Shown one piece after another: positions 42,837-50,889 of a stretch of 64,000 nt of DNA. Under the pieces are notes generated by a model, which did no database searches, was not told the DNA's origin, and was given only the letters and a program-made list of their open reading frames with translations. The translations under genes and the position numbers were made by a program. Within the stretch, counting starts at the first letter, position 1; each line of letters opens with the position of its first letter. Origin of the DNA: Brevibacillus_H ginsengisoli (GTDB lineage: Bacteria; Bacillota; Bacilli; Brevibacillales; Brevibacillaceae); NCBI RefSeq assembly GCF_050113715.1, contig NZ_JBNJQR010000001.1:372001-436000 (forward strand), written 5' to 3'.

Positions 42837-42902
42837 TGCGGTCAGCTTGATCAGAATGTAAACATCATAAAAATATAGCAGCAGAAAGAGAGGAGACAGA
42901 GT

Positions 42903-43727
42903 ATGGCGGAAGCGAGATGGATCTACGATTTGACGATCTTTCTCTACGCAGCTAGTGTCCTCTTTTATTTTCACGACTTTTTACACCGAAACCAGCGAGC
43001 GAACCGGATTGCTTTCGGATTGCTTGCTGGTGTCTGGGTCACGCAAACGGTCTTTTTTATCTCGCAGATGTCTGCCAAGGCGTACTTTCCCGTACTTACC
43101 TTGTTTGAGACACTCTTTTTTTATTCTTGGATACTGGTAACGCTTTCCTTATTAATCAATTACTTCTTTCGGATTGATTTGCTGGTATTTTTTACGAATT
43201 TGATTGGATTTTCGGTAATGGCGCTCTCTATGTTCATCTCCAGCCCGGCAGGACCTACAATTGCTCATCCGGAAGCGGCCTTATCAGAGCTACTGTTTAT
43301 CCATATCACGATGGCGATTATCAGTTACGCCGCTTTTTCATTGTCGATGATCTGCTCGGGACTGTTTTTGCTGTTACATAAAATGTTGAAGCAGAAACGA
43401 TGGTCTCCACTAATCAGGAGATTGCCCAGTCTTGATCAATTGGAACGGTTCACTCACCAATTAAACATGTTAGGAGTTCCTTTGCTTCTTTTATCCATTA
43501 TCTTGGGAACTATTTGGGCCCATCTCGTTTTGCACGGCCAATATTGGTTGGATTCAAAGGTTTGGCTCTCTGTGATCGTGCTGATCTTCTATTCGTTCTG
43601 GCTTTATAAATGGATGATGAATGATTGGCAGGGACGCAAACTTGCAACCTGGAATATGATTGCGTTTGTCGTGTTGCTCATTAATTTCTTATTATCAGAT
43701 ATCTCCAAATTTCACTATTGGACTTAA
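42903..43727 (+). CDS. hemX: HemX, CcsA-like integral membrane protein
   Basis: A 274-residue membrane protein with eight predicted helices, belonging to the cytochrome c assembly/CcsA-like family. In Bacillus HemX lowers the level of HemA post-transcriptionally and is not itself an enzyme of haem synthesis; the same role is likely here. It follows hemA by 66 bases with AGAGGAG before the ATG. Family histidines are present in LHGQYW and HITMAIISY. Confidence 0.9.
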   Translation: MAEARWIYDLTIFLYAASVLFYFHDFLHRNQRANRIAFGLLAGVWVTQTVFFISQMSAKAYFPVLTLFETLFFYSWILVTLSLLINYFFRIDLLVFFTNLIGFSVMALSMFISSPAGPTIAHPEAALSELLFIHITMAIISYAAFSLSMICSGLFLLLHKMLKQKRWSPLIRRLPSLDQLERFTHQLNMLGVPLLLLSIILGTIWAHLVLHGQYWLDSKVWLSVIVLIFYSFWLYKWMMNDWQGRKLATWNMIAFVVLLINFLLSDISKFHYWT

Positions 43728-43739
43728 GGGGGAGTCAGG

Positions 43740-44393
43740 ATGAAGAAACATTATCCCCTGATGATTGATTTAACAGGACGATTCTGTCTGGTTGTGGGAG
43801 GCGGAGAGGTAGCAACCCGCAAAGTAGAATCACTCCTCGAAGCTGGGGCAATCGTGACAGTCATTTCACCTGATGGACTTACCATATTGGAGGAGTGGAG
43901 TGCCCAGGGGTCCATTCAATGGGAAAAACGAAGCTTCATGATCGATGAAGGGGTAGACCAGTACAAACTGGTAGTAGCCGCTACCAATAACCCCGAGGTA
44001 AACCTGTCCGTGTATACGGCAGTGACGCGAGTGGGCGGTTGGATCAATATTGTGGATCGACCGGACTTGTGCAATTTTATAGTTCCTTCCACTGTTCACC
44101 GGGGGAAGCTTGTCATTTCGATTTCTACGTCAGGTGCGAGTCCTGGTCTGGCCAGCAGGATTAGACAGAAGATTGACCAGGAATTCGGGCCTGAATACGA
44201 AGGGTACGTCAATTTTTTAGCCGAGGTTCGGGAACATGTGCTGCAAACGGTGGATGATCCCAAGCAACGTCGTGCCATCTTCCGTCAATTATTGAATGAA
44301 GAGTATCTCACAGCAACGGATGAAGAGCGAAATCTTAAGGTAGCCGCCTTACTTGATCATACGAAACAGGCGGGCGCAGGGAGGCAATCATGA
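43740..44393 (+). CDS. sirC: Precorrin-2 dehydrogenase / sirohydrochlorin synthase (SirC/Met8-like)
   Basis: A 217-residue protein of the CysG-N/Met8 group that oxidises precorrin-2 to sirohydrochlorin with NAD, and in some members also inserts iron. The NAD-binding GGGEVATRKVESLLEAGA is at about residues 20-37; ISTSGASPGLASRIRQKI near 125 is the conserved central helix. It overlaps hemC by four bases. Its presence inside the haem operon, together with CobA-HemD, commits part of the uroporphyrinogen III to sirohaem. Confidence 0.92.
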   Translation: MKKHYPLMIDLTGRFCLVVGGGEVATRKVESLLEAGAIVTVISPDGLTILEEWSAQGSIQWEKRSFMIDEGVDQYKLVVAATNNPEVNLSVYTAVTRVGGWINIVDRPDLCNFIVPSTVHRGKLVISISTSGASPGLASRIRQKIDQEFGPEYEGYVNFLAEVREHVLQTVDDPKQRRAIFRQLLNEEYLTATDEERNLKVAALLDHTKQAGAGRQS

Positions 44394-45334
44394 GAAATTG
44401 GAAAGTTGGAACGCGCAGAAGTATGTTGGCGCTTACTCAGACGGATTGGGTCATTGAGCAATTGAAAGCGCTTGACCCAGAGTCCACATTTGAAAAACAA
44501 GAGATCGTGACCAAGGGAGATCGAATCGTCGAGGTTACGCTTTCCAAGGTGGGTGGTAAAGGCCTGTTCGTGAAAGAGATTGAACAGTCTTTGCTCGACC
44601 ATGAAACCGATATGGCGGTTCACAGCTTAAAGGATATGCCTTCTGAATTGCCACAGGGATTGGTCATTGGAGCCATTCCGAAGCGAGTTGACCCTCGTGA
44701 CGTGCTGATCTCCAAAGACGGAAAAACGATTGATGAATTGCCGCAGGGAGCGATTGTCGGCACAAGCAGTCTTCGCCGTTCTTCCCAGCTTCTCGCGTAT
44801 CGTCCCGATCTTCAGATTGAATCGATTCGCGGAAATATTGACACCCGTCTTCGCCGCTTACGCGAGGACAACTTTGATGCGATTATCCTCGCCGCAGCAG
44901 GGCTGGAGCGTGTCAAATGGGCTGGAGAAGTGACTCAGTTCTTGCCTGTAGAGATCAGTCTGCCGGCAGTTGGTCAAGGCGCACTTGCCATTGAGTGCCG
45001 TTCGGATGATACAGAGATGTTAGAGCTGCTTCAGAAGTTTGATCATTTGCCGACTCGCTTGGCAGTAACTGCTGAGCGCGCATTCCTGCACAAAATGCAG
45101 GGAGGCTGTCAGGTTCCAATTGGCGCCTATGCTACAATTGCACAAGAAGATCGTGGAGAACATCCTTTGATTACGTTAACCGGTATGGTAGGTTCGCCAG
45201 ACGGAAAGTCAATTTTTAAAGAGACGGCAACAGGTCATGATCCGGTCGCGCTTGGTGTAATGATTGCGGATAAATTACTTGCAAGCGGAGCCGGAGAAGT
45301 ACTAGCGAAGGTATTGGAGGAGAATCGCTCATGA
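44390..45334 (+). CDS. hemC: Hydroxymethylbilane synthase (porphobilinogen deaminase)
   Basis: A 314-residue enzyme that joins four porphobilinogen units. The dipyrromethane cofactor cysteine is Cys240 (GGCQVPIGA); SLKDMPSELP and the Arg-rich GTSSLRRSSQL and RGNIDTRLRRL loops are complete. It overlaps sirC and cobA/hemD by four bases at each end, so all three are translationally coupled. Confidence 0.97.
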   Translation: MRNWKVGTRRSMLALTQTDWVIEQLKALDPESTFEKQEIVTKGDRIVEVTLSKVGGKGLFVKEIEQSLLDHETDMAVHSLKDMPSELPQGLVIGAIPKRVDPRDVLISKDGKTIDELPQGAIVGTSSLRRSSQLLAYRPDLQIESIRGNIDTRLRRLREDNFDAIILAAAGLERVKWAGEVTQFLPVEISLPAVGQGALAIECRSDDTEMLELLQKFDHLPTRLAVTAERAFLHKMQGGCQVPIGAYATIAQEDRGEHPLITLTGMVGSPDGKSIFKETATGHDPVALGVMIADKLLASGAGEVLAKVLEENRS

Positions 45335-46839
45335 GTAAAGGGAAAGTATATCTGGTTGGCGCAGGCCCAGGGGACCCGAAGCTGATTACATTGCGTGGTC
45401 TGGAAACCATCAAGCTTGCAGATTGCATCGTCTACGATCGTTTGGCAAGTCCGCGACTGTTGGCGCATGCCAAACCGGATGTTGAGTTGATATATTGCGG
45501 GAAACTGCCTGATCGCCACACCCTGACACAGGAAGAAATCAATCAGGTGCTGGTGGATAAAGCGTTGGAGGGCAAAGTGGTGACTCGCCTTAAAGGTGGA
45601 GACCCTTCCATTTTTGGACGTGTGGGTGAAGAAGCTGAGGAACTGGTCAAACACGACATTCCTTTTGAGATCGTACCGGGTATTACCTCTGGTATCGCTG
45701 CGCCAGCATACGCGGGTATTCCAGTGACTCATCGCGATTTCAATTCTTCCATCGCGATTGTGACAGGTCATGAGCGACCTGAGAAAACAGAAACGAGCAT
45801 TAACTGGGAGAAGCTCGCGACTGCTGTAGAGACGATTATTTTCTACATGGGCGTAGGCAATCTTCCATTTATTCGTGAGCAACTCATGAAGTATGGACGT
45901 TCACCGCAAACGCCTGTAGCACTTGTCCGTTGGGGAACGACTGTGCAGCAAGAGACGTTGGTGGGAACTTTAGAGGATATCGTCGAGAAACGGGAAGCTG
46001 TGGGACTCACTAACCCAGCGATTATTGTCGTGGGTGAAGTGGTGCAATTAAGAGAGAAGCTACAATGGTTCGAGAAGAAGCCGCTATTTGGCAAGCGCAT
46101 TCTCGTCACTCGCGCAAGAAGCCAGGCAAGTGATTTGTCTGAGCGGATTGCGGAGCTGGGCGGAGAAGCGTACGAATTCCCATTGGTTAAAATGATGCCG
46201 CCGCGCGAGAGTCAGCCGCTTGACGAGGCTCTCCATGATCTGGGAAGCTATGATTGGGTGATGTTTACCAGCATGAATGGCGTTGCTTTCTTCTTTAAAC
46301 GCATGCGTGAGCTGAAAGTGGACATTCGGACGATGAAAGCCAAAATCGCCGCAGTGGGCCCCAAAACGGCAGAATCACTGGAAGAAAAGGGCTTGACGGT
46401 AAGCGTCCTTCCAGGCGAGTACCATGCAGAGGGATTGCTGAACAGCTTGCAAGGGCAACTGAAAGCAGGAGAGAAGGTTCTTCTGCCGCGTGCTGATATC
46501 GCGCGTAAAACTCTCCCAAAAGAGCTTTCAAACCTCGGACTAGAGGTGACGGAAGTGGATACTTATGATACGGTTATAGATGCAGGCAATGTTGAAGAAA
46601 CGATTGAATTGTTGCAGGATAAAGCCATTCAGATCATTACGTTTACGAGTTCTTCCACGGTGAAGAATTTCGTGCAGGCCATGCAAGGTCAGAACCTTTC
46701 ACAACTGCTGGATGGGGTTCAAATCGCTTGTATTGGACCCATCACGGCTGATACAGCAAGAAGCTTAGGACTTAACGTTGACCTGGTAGCGAATGATTCA
46801 ACAATTCAAGGGTTGGTTGACTGTATCATACGTGGGTAA
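45331..46839 (+). CDS. cobA/hemD: Fused uroporphyrinogen-III C-methyltransferase / uroporphyrinogen-III synthase
   Basis: A 502-residue fusion. Residues about 1-245 are a CobA/SUMT methyltransferase (VGAGPGDPKLITLRG at the start, LKGGDPSIFGRVGEEAEEL near 90, MGVGNLP near 172) that makes precorrin-2. Residues about 255-500 are HemD, which closes hydroxymethylbilane to uroporphyrinogen III (FTSMNGVAFFF, FTSSSTVKNFV, CIGPITADTARSLG). The fusion puts the branch-point enzyme and the methyltransferase in one chain. Such fusions are known in Firmicutes. Overlaps hemC; 12 bases from hemB. Confidence 0.95.
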   Translation: MSKGKVYLVGAGPGDPKLITLRGLETIKLADCIVYDRLASPRLLAHAKPDVELIYCGKLPDRHTLTQEEINQVLVDKALEGKVVTRLKGGDPSIFGRVGEEAEELVKHDIPFEIVPGITSGIAAPAYAGIPVTHRDFNSSIAIVTGHERPEKTETSINWEKLATAVETIIFYMGVGNLPFIREQLMKYGRSPQTPVALVRWGTTVQQETLVGTLEDIVEKREAVGLTNPAIIVVGEVVQLREKLQWFEKKPLFGKRILVTRARSQASDLSERIAELGGEAYEFPLVKMMPPRESQPLDEALHDLGSYDWVMFTSMNGVAFFFKRMRELKVDIRTMKAKIAAVGPKTAESLEEKGLTVSVLPGEYHAEGLLNSLQGQLKAGEKVLLPRADIARKTLPKELSNLGLEVTEVDTYDTVIDAGNVEETIELLQDKAIQIITFTSSSTVKNFVQAMQGQNLSQLLDGVQIACIGPITADTARSLGLNVDLVANDSTIQGLVDCIIRG

Positions 46840-46851
46840 GGAGGAATCGAT

Positions 46852-47832
46852 ATGGTAATGCAATTTGAGCGACATCGCCGCCTGCGCAGCAGTGTAGCCA
46901 TGCGCAATTTGGTGCGTGAAAATCACGTCCGACTGGAGGATTTGATTTATCCGCTGTTTTTTGTTGAAGGTACTGGAATTAAAAATGAAATCCCCTCCAT
47001 GCCAGGAGTTTATAATTACTCGCTCGATCAGTTCGAAGCGGAATTGGATGAGATTGCGGAATTAGGCATTCAAGCCGTGTTGTTGTTTGGCGTTCCCGAT
47101 CATAAAGATGCTGTTGGAACAGAGGCTTATGCCGATTCAGGCATTGTGCAGCAAGCCACTCGCATGATCAAAGAACGTTATCCCCAGATGCTTGTCATCG
47201 CGGATACCTGCCTGTGTGAATATACAGACCATGGTCATTGCGGAGTTGTTCACGACGGCATTATCGAAAACGATGAATCGTTGAAGCTGCTCGCGGCAAC
47301 GGCTGTTTCGCAAGCGCGTGCCGGTGCGGATATTATCGCTCCTTCCAACATGATGGACGGTTTCGTCTGGGCAATTCGTGAAGCGCTGGACGAAGCTGGC
47401 TTTGAGAATATTCCGGTCATGTCCTATGCGGTGAAGTACGCTTCTGCCTATTACGGTCCGTTCCGAGATGCGGCTGGTTCGACTCCACAGTTTGGCGACC
47501 GCAAAACTTACCAGATGGACCCGGCCAATTCGCGTGAAGGAATTCGCGAAGCCGCTGCAGATGTTGAGCAGGGCGCTGACTTCTTGATTGTGAAGCCTGG
47601 CTTGGCTTATATGGACATGGTGATGCGTATTCGCGAGAACTTCAATCTTCCGGTTGTGGTCTATAACGTAAGCGCCGAGTATTCGATGGTGAAGGCTGCT
47701 GCTCTTAACGGTTGGATTGATGAAGAACGCATCGTGATGGAAACGATGGTTGGCTTTAAACGCGCGGGTGCTGATATGATTATCACGTACCATGCCAAAG
47801 ATATCGCTAAATGGCTGCGAGGAGGGAAATAG
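46852..47832 (+). CDS. hemB: Porphobilinogen synthase (delta-aminolevulinate dehydratase)
   Basis: A 326-residue enzyme that condenses two 5-aminolevulinates. The zinc cysteines Cys120, Cys122 and Cys130 (DTCLCEYTDHGHC) show a zinc-dependent type; the Schiff-base lysines are in SYAVKYASA and VKPGLAY. ATG 46852 follows AAGGAGG by 7 bases. One base separates it from ahbAB. Confidence 0.97.
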   Translation: MVMQFERHRRLRSSVAMRNLVRENHVRLEDLIYPLFFVEGTGIKNEIPSMPGVYNYSLDQFEAELDEIAELGIQAVLLFGVPDHKDAVGTEAYADSGIVQQATRMIKERYPQMLVIADTCLCEYTDHGHCGVVHDGIIENDESLKLLAATAVSQARAGADIIAPSNMMDGFVWAIREALDEAGFENIPVMSYAVKYASAYYGPFRDAAGSTPQFGDRKTYQMDPANSREGIREAAADVEQGADFLIVKPGLAYMDMVMRIRENFNLPVVVYNVSAEYSMVKAAALNGWIDEERIVMETMVGFKRAGADMIITYHAKDIAKWLRGGK

Positions 47833-47833
47833 T

Positions 47834-48892
47834 ATGGCGTCTATCGAACTTTTGGATGAATTGGATAAAGAAATACTCGACATTGTACAAAAAGAAATCC
47901 CACTGGTAGCTGAACCTTATAAAGCAATTGCTGAAGCGGTTGGCACTACCGAGGATGTGGTATTGGAGCGTCTAGCGAGCATGAAGGGTGATGCGATTCG
48001 CCAGATGTCCGCAATTTTTGATACCAAAGCGCTCGGGTATAAATCCAGCCTGGTAGCTGCCCGAATTGCTCCAGATCAATTGGATAAGATGGCCGTTGAG
48101 GTATTTAATCAACATCCGGGAATTACGCATAACTATAAACGCAATCATGAGTTCAATCTCTGGTTCACCATCGCGTTGCCGCCCAATAGTCGCTTTGGTT
48201 TGGAGAAATCAGTGGAGATTCTGGGTGAAATGGCTGGGGTGGAATCCATCCGCATTCTCCCAACTTTGAAGCTGTTTAAAATCGGCGTACAGCTCGATGT
48301 GAAAAATGAGAGCGATCACAATGCCAAAGCGAAGCCGAACTACACCGAAGAAATGCGTAATGCTGCGATTGAAGAAGGTGTAACCGAGCGGGATATTCAA
48401 GTAATTCTGGAGCTTCAAAAAGACCTACAAGTCGTTTCTCGTCCTTACGATGAGTTGGCTAAGAATGTCAACATGAGCACAGAGGAATTCTTGTCTCACG
48501 CAAATAAATTCGTGGAGAAAGGCCAAATGCGCCGTTTCTCTGCGGTACTCAATCATCGCAAAGCGGGCTTCCGCGCTAACGGCATGGGTGTTTGGGCTGT
48601 TCCGGAAGAGAAGGCTAATGAGATCGGTCTTCAAATGGGCTCTTTCCGAGCTGTTAGCCACTGCTACCTGCGCCCAACCTATCCAGACTGGAAATACAAC
48701 ATTTTTACCATGGTTCATGGACGCGACATGGAAGAGTGTGAAGCCATCCTGAATGCGATTCAAGAGGAAACAGGTATTACGGATCGGATCACGCTTTATT
48801 CCACCAAGGAATACAAGAAAACCCGTGTATCCTACTTCACCCCCGAGATTTACGAGTGGGAAGCAGAAACTGCCAAACGTTTAGGTTTGTAG
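47834..48892 (+). CDS. ahbAB: Fused siroheme decarboxylase (AhbA-AhbB / NirDL type)
   Basis: A 352-residue protein made of two tandem units, each an Lrp/AsnC-like winged helix plus a ferredoxin-like RAM domain (about residues 5-150 and 175-340). Such proteins are often mislabelled AsnC regulators. Features fit siroheme decarboxylases: the unit-1 motif HPGITHNYKRNHEFNLWF and unit-2 VSHCYLRPTYPDWKYN contain the His, Tyr, Arg and Trp residues typical of AhbA/AhbB and NirDLGH active sites. They convert sirohaem to 12,18-didecarboxysirohaem. ATG 47834 follows GGAGG and begins one base after hemB; it is the last gene before a strong terminator. AhbC, AhbD or NirJ partners are not in this window. 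Confidence 0.85.
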   Translation: MASIELLDELDKEILDIVQKEIPLVAEPYKAIAEAVGTTEDVVLERLASMKGDAIRQMSAIFDTKALGYKSSLVAARIAPDQLDKMAVEVFNQHPGITHNYKRNHEFNLWFTIALPPNSRFGLEKSVEILGEMAGVESIRILPTLKLFKIGVQLDVKNESDHNAKAKPNYTEEMRNAAIEEGVTERDIQVILELQKDLQVVSRPYDELAKNVNMSTEEFLSHANKFVEKGQMRRFSAVLNHRKAGFRANGMGVWAVPEEKANEIGLQMGSFRAVSHCYLRPTYPDWKYNIFTMVHGRDMEECEAILNAIQEETGITDRITLYSTKEYKKTRVSYFTPEIYEWEAETAKRLGL

Positions 48893-48907
48893 CGGTTATA
48901 CGAAATG

Positions 48908-48943
48908 CGCTTGTTTGTCTTCGCTCAAACAAGCGTTTTTTCG
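48908..48943 (+). terminator. Terminator after ahbAB
   Basis: GCGCTTGTTTG and CAAACAAGCG form a strong stem with a TCTTCGCT-type loop and six Ts. It would end most transcripts of the hemA-ahbAB operon before hemL. Confidence 0.92.
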
Positions 48944-48949
48944 GTAATT

Positions 48950-49101
48950 CGATAAGAAATTATTAAATTTCTTATCGATCTAAATTGGTCGGCTGTGTAG
49001 CACAACTAAGGCTCTTTCGAGGCCAGTGACTTGGCATGCCAAGTTTCTTTGGTAATATCGAAAGTTTTAATTTCTTTACCACTGTAAAGTAATTGAAACT
49101 T
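48950..49101. other. Structured region between ahbAB and hemL
   Basis: No gene is seen in 48893-49344. Three inverted repeats lie in a row: a perfect 12-bp stem CGATAAGAAATT/AATTTCTTATCG (48950-48977), a perfect 16-bp palindrome ACTTGGCATGCCAAGT (49029-49044), and an 18-bp stem with three mismatches (49062-49079 with 49084-49101). None has a T-run. The palindromic element at 49106-49316 follows. A promoter for hemL must lie here or within that element, but no convincing one is visible. Confidence 0.6.
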
Positions 49102-49105
49102 ATCC

Positions 49106-49316
49106 ATTCGCGCAAGCCCATCAAGAAAAGATTTCGTCCGCTTGCAGTCTCCTTGGAAGTGAAGCCTAGCGAAGGAAAGGAGAAAGGGAAAAGAGTCGCC
49201 ACCCAACCCCGAAGGGGCGCGAAGCGTTTGGCGACTCCCTTTCGGATTGAGAGAGCGGACTTTCCCACTTCATTGCGAACTTCCACAGAGCGAAAAGGGA
49301 CGAAGTCTTTTCTTCT
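49106..49316 (+). repeat. Dispersed palindromic element, copy 5 (composite, 211 bp)
   Basis: ATTCGCGCAAGCCC, then arm AAGAAAAGATTTCGTCC (49123-49138 and on) and right arm GGACGAAGTCTTTTCTT (49298-49314). Inside is a second palindrome with arms AAAGGGAAAAGAGTCGCC (49183-49200) and GGCGACTCCCTTT (49230-49242) around CCCCGAAGGGG. GCGAACTTCCACAGAGC is shared with copy 2. It ends just before the hemL ribosome binding site. Confidence 0.85.
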
Positions 49317-49344
49317 TCGACAATAAAACCAAGAGGTGAAAAAC

Positions 49345-50634
49345 GTGAGTCGTCATTACGAAACTTCTGCCAAGTATTTTGAAGAAGCAAAACACTATAT
49401 TCCTGGTGGTGTAAACAGCCCGGTTCGCGCTTTTAAAAGTGTTGGCGGCAACCCTGTATTCATCGAAAAAGGGGAAGGCTCCAAGATCACGGACGTAGAC
49501 GGCAATACATATATTGATTACATTGGCTCATGGGGTCCCTTGATTCTTGGGCATGCACATCCTCGTATTATTCAAGCCATTCAAGAAACGGCTGTACTCG
49601 GAACCAGCTTTGGTGCCCCTACCAAACGGGAAACCGAGATGGCTCAACTAGTTTGTGAGATTGTACCATCTGTAGAAGTGGTGCGAATGGTGAATTCCGG
49701 TACGGAAGCAACCATGAGTGCCTTGCGTCTGGCGCGTGGCTATACCAAACGCAATAAAATCATGAAGTTTGAAGGCTGCTATCATGGACATGCGGACAGT
49801 TTGCTGATTAAAGCGGGATCAGGTGTTGCTACCTTGAGTCTGCCTGACAGCCCAGGGGTTCCAGAAGCAACGGCAATCCATACAATTACTGTTCCATATA
49901 ACGATTTAGACAGTGTTCGTCTCGCTTTCGAGAAGTATGGGGACGATTTGGCAGCGGTCATTGTAGAGCCGGTTGCAGGTAACATGGGGGTTGTACCGCC
50001 AGCGGAAGGGTTCTTGGAAGGACTTCGCGAAATCACCCAGGCTCATGGCACATTGCTGATTTTAGATGAGGTAATGACAGGCTTCCGAGTTGCCCGCGGT
50101 GGAGCACAAGAGCTGTACGGAATCACGCCTGATCTGACCACCATGGGAAAAGTAATCGGTGGGGGGCTTCCAGTAGGTGCCTATGGCGGCAAGAGAGAGA
50201 TCATGCAACATATCGCTCCGGCAGGTCCGATTTATCAAGCGGGGACATTGTCAGGAAATCCATTGGCTATGGCAGCCGGTATGGCGATGCTGCAAGAATT
50301 GGGACAGCCTGGTGTGTATGAGCAGCTGGAAGCGCGCTCCAAGCGACTTGCTGAGGGCTTGAAGGAAAATGCCGAGAAGTTGGGTATTCCACACACGATC
50401 AACCGTGTGGGCTCGATGGTCTGCTTATTCTTTACGGATACGCCAGTGGTGAACTATGAAACGGCCAAGTCAGCCGATTTGGAGCGCTTCTCGAAGTACT
50501 TCAGTTATCTGTTAGAAGAAGGAATCATGATTCCGCCTTCTCAATTTGAAGGGATGTTCGTTTCTTGTGTTCATACAGAGGAAGATATCGAACGTACGAT
50601 TGAAGCAGCGTATCGCGCGATGAAGCGTTTGTAG
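49345..50634 (+). CDS. hemL: Glutamate-1-semialdehyde 2,1-aminomutase
   Basis: A 429-residue PLP enzyme that makes 5-aminolevulinate from glutamate-1-semialdehyde, the step after HemA. GGVNSPVRAFKSVGG opens the protein; LDEVMTGFRVARGG holds the PLP-binding Asp, and TTMGKVIGGGLPVGAYGG the Schiff-base lysine. GTG 49345 is 8 bases after AAGAGG; GTG 49336 overlaps that site. It is separated from the rest of the hem operon by a terminator and structured DNA, so may be expressed independently. Confidence 0.96.
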   Translation: MSRHYETSAKYFEEAKHYIPGGVNSPVRAFKSVGGNPVFIEKGEGSKITDVDGNTYIDYIGSWGPLILGHAHPRIIQAIQETAVLGTSFGAPTKRETEMAQLVCEIVPSVEVVRMVNSGTEATMSALRLARGYTKRNKIMKFEGCYHGHADSLLIKAGSGVATLSLPDSPGVPEATAIHTITVPYNDLDSVRLAFEKYGDDLAAVIVEPVAGNMGVVPPAEGFLEGLREITQAHGTLLILDEVMTGFRVARGGAQELYGITPDLTTMGKVIGGGLPVGAYGGKREIMQHIAPAGPIYQAGTLSGNPLAMAAGMAMLQELGQPGVYEQLEARSKRLAEGLKENAEKLGIPHTINRVGSMVCLFFTDTPVVNYETAKSADLERFSKYFSYLLEEGIMIPPSQFEGMFVSCVHTEEDIERTIEAAYRAMKRL

Positions 50635-50653
50635 ATAAAATAGCAATTATAGT

Positions 50654-50692
50654 AAAAACGGCATCAAGACGATGAGTCTGATGCCGTTTTTA
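50654..50692 (+). terminator. Terminator of hemL
   Basis: AAAAACGGCATCA and TGATGCCGTTTTT form a perfect 13-bp stem. Confidence 0.92.
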
Positions 50693-50749
50693 TACTAAAA
50701 TGGAAATGTTTAATTGCTCTACAGAGGTAAAGTGATTAAACATTTCTTC

Positions 50750-50886
50750 CATACGTGTAAGCCAGCCAAGAAAAGATTTCGTCCACTCGTCGCTCATTTT
50801 AAGCGAAACAAAGCGTAGTGAACGGAGCGGACAGCAAATGCTACACGCGAGCTTAAACAGAGCATAGAGGGACGAAGTCTTTTCTT
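50750..50886 (+). repeat. Dispersed palindromic element, copy 6 (complete)
   Basis: Flank ACGTGTAAGCC, left arm AAGAAAAGATTTCGTCC (50768-50784), right arm GGGACGAAGTCTTTTCTT (50869-50886), with GCTCATTTTAAGC and GAGCTTAAACAGAGCA inside as in copy 4. It lies between convergent hemL and the MFS gene and ends three bases before the MFS stop codon. Confidence 0.85.
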
Positions 50887-50889
50887 AGT

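Noticed and set aside
47834..48892. Lrp/AsnC transcription regulator identity for the gene after hemB
   Set aside because: Both units carry the conserved residues of siroheme decarboxylases and the gene is locked into a tetrapyrrole operon; the winged-helix similarity is a known shared fold.
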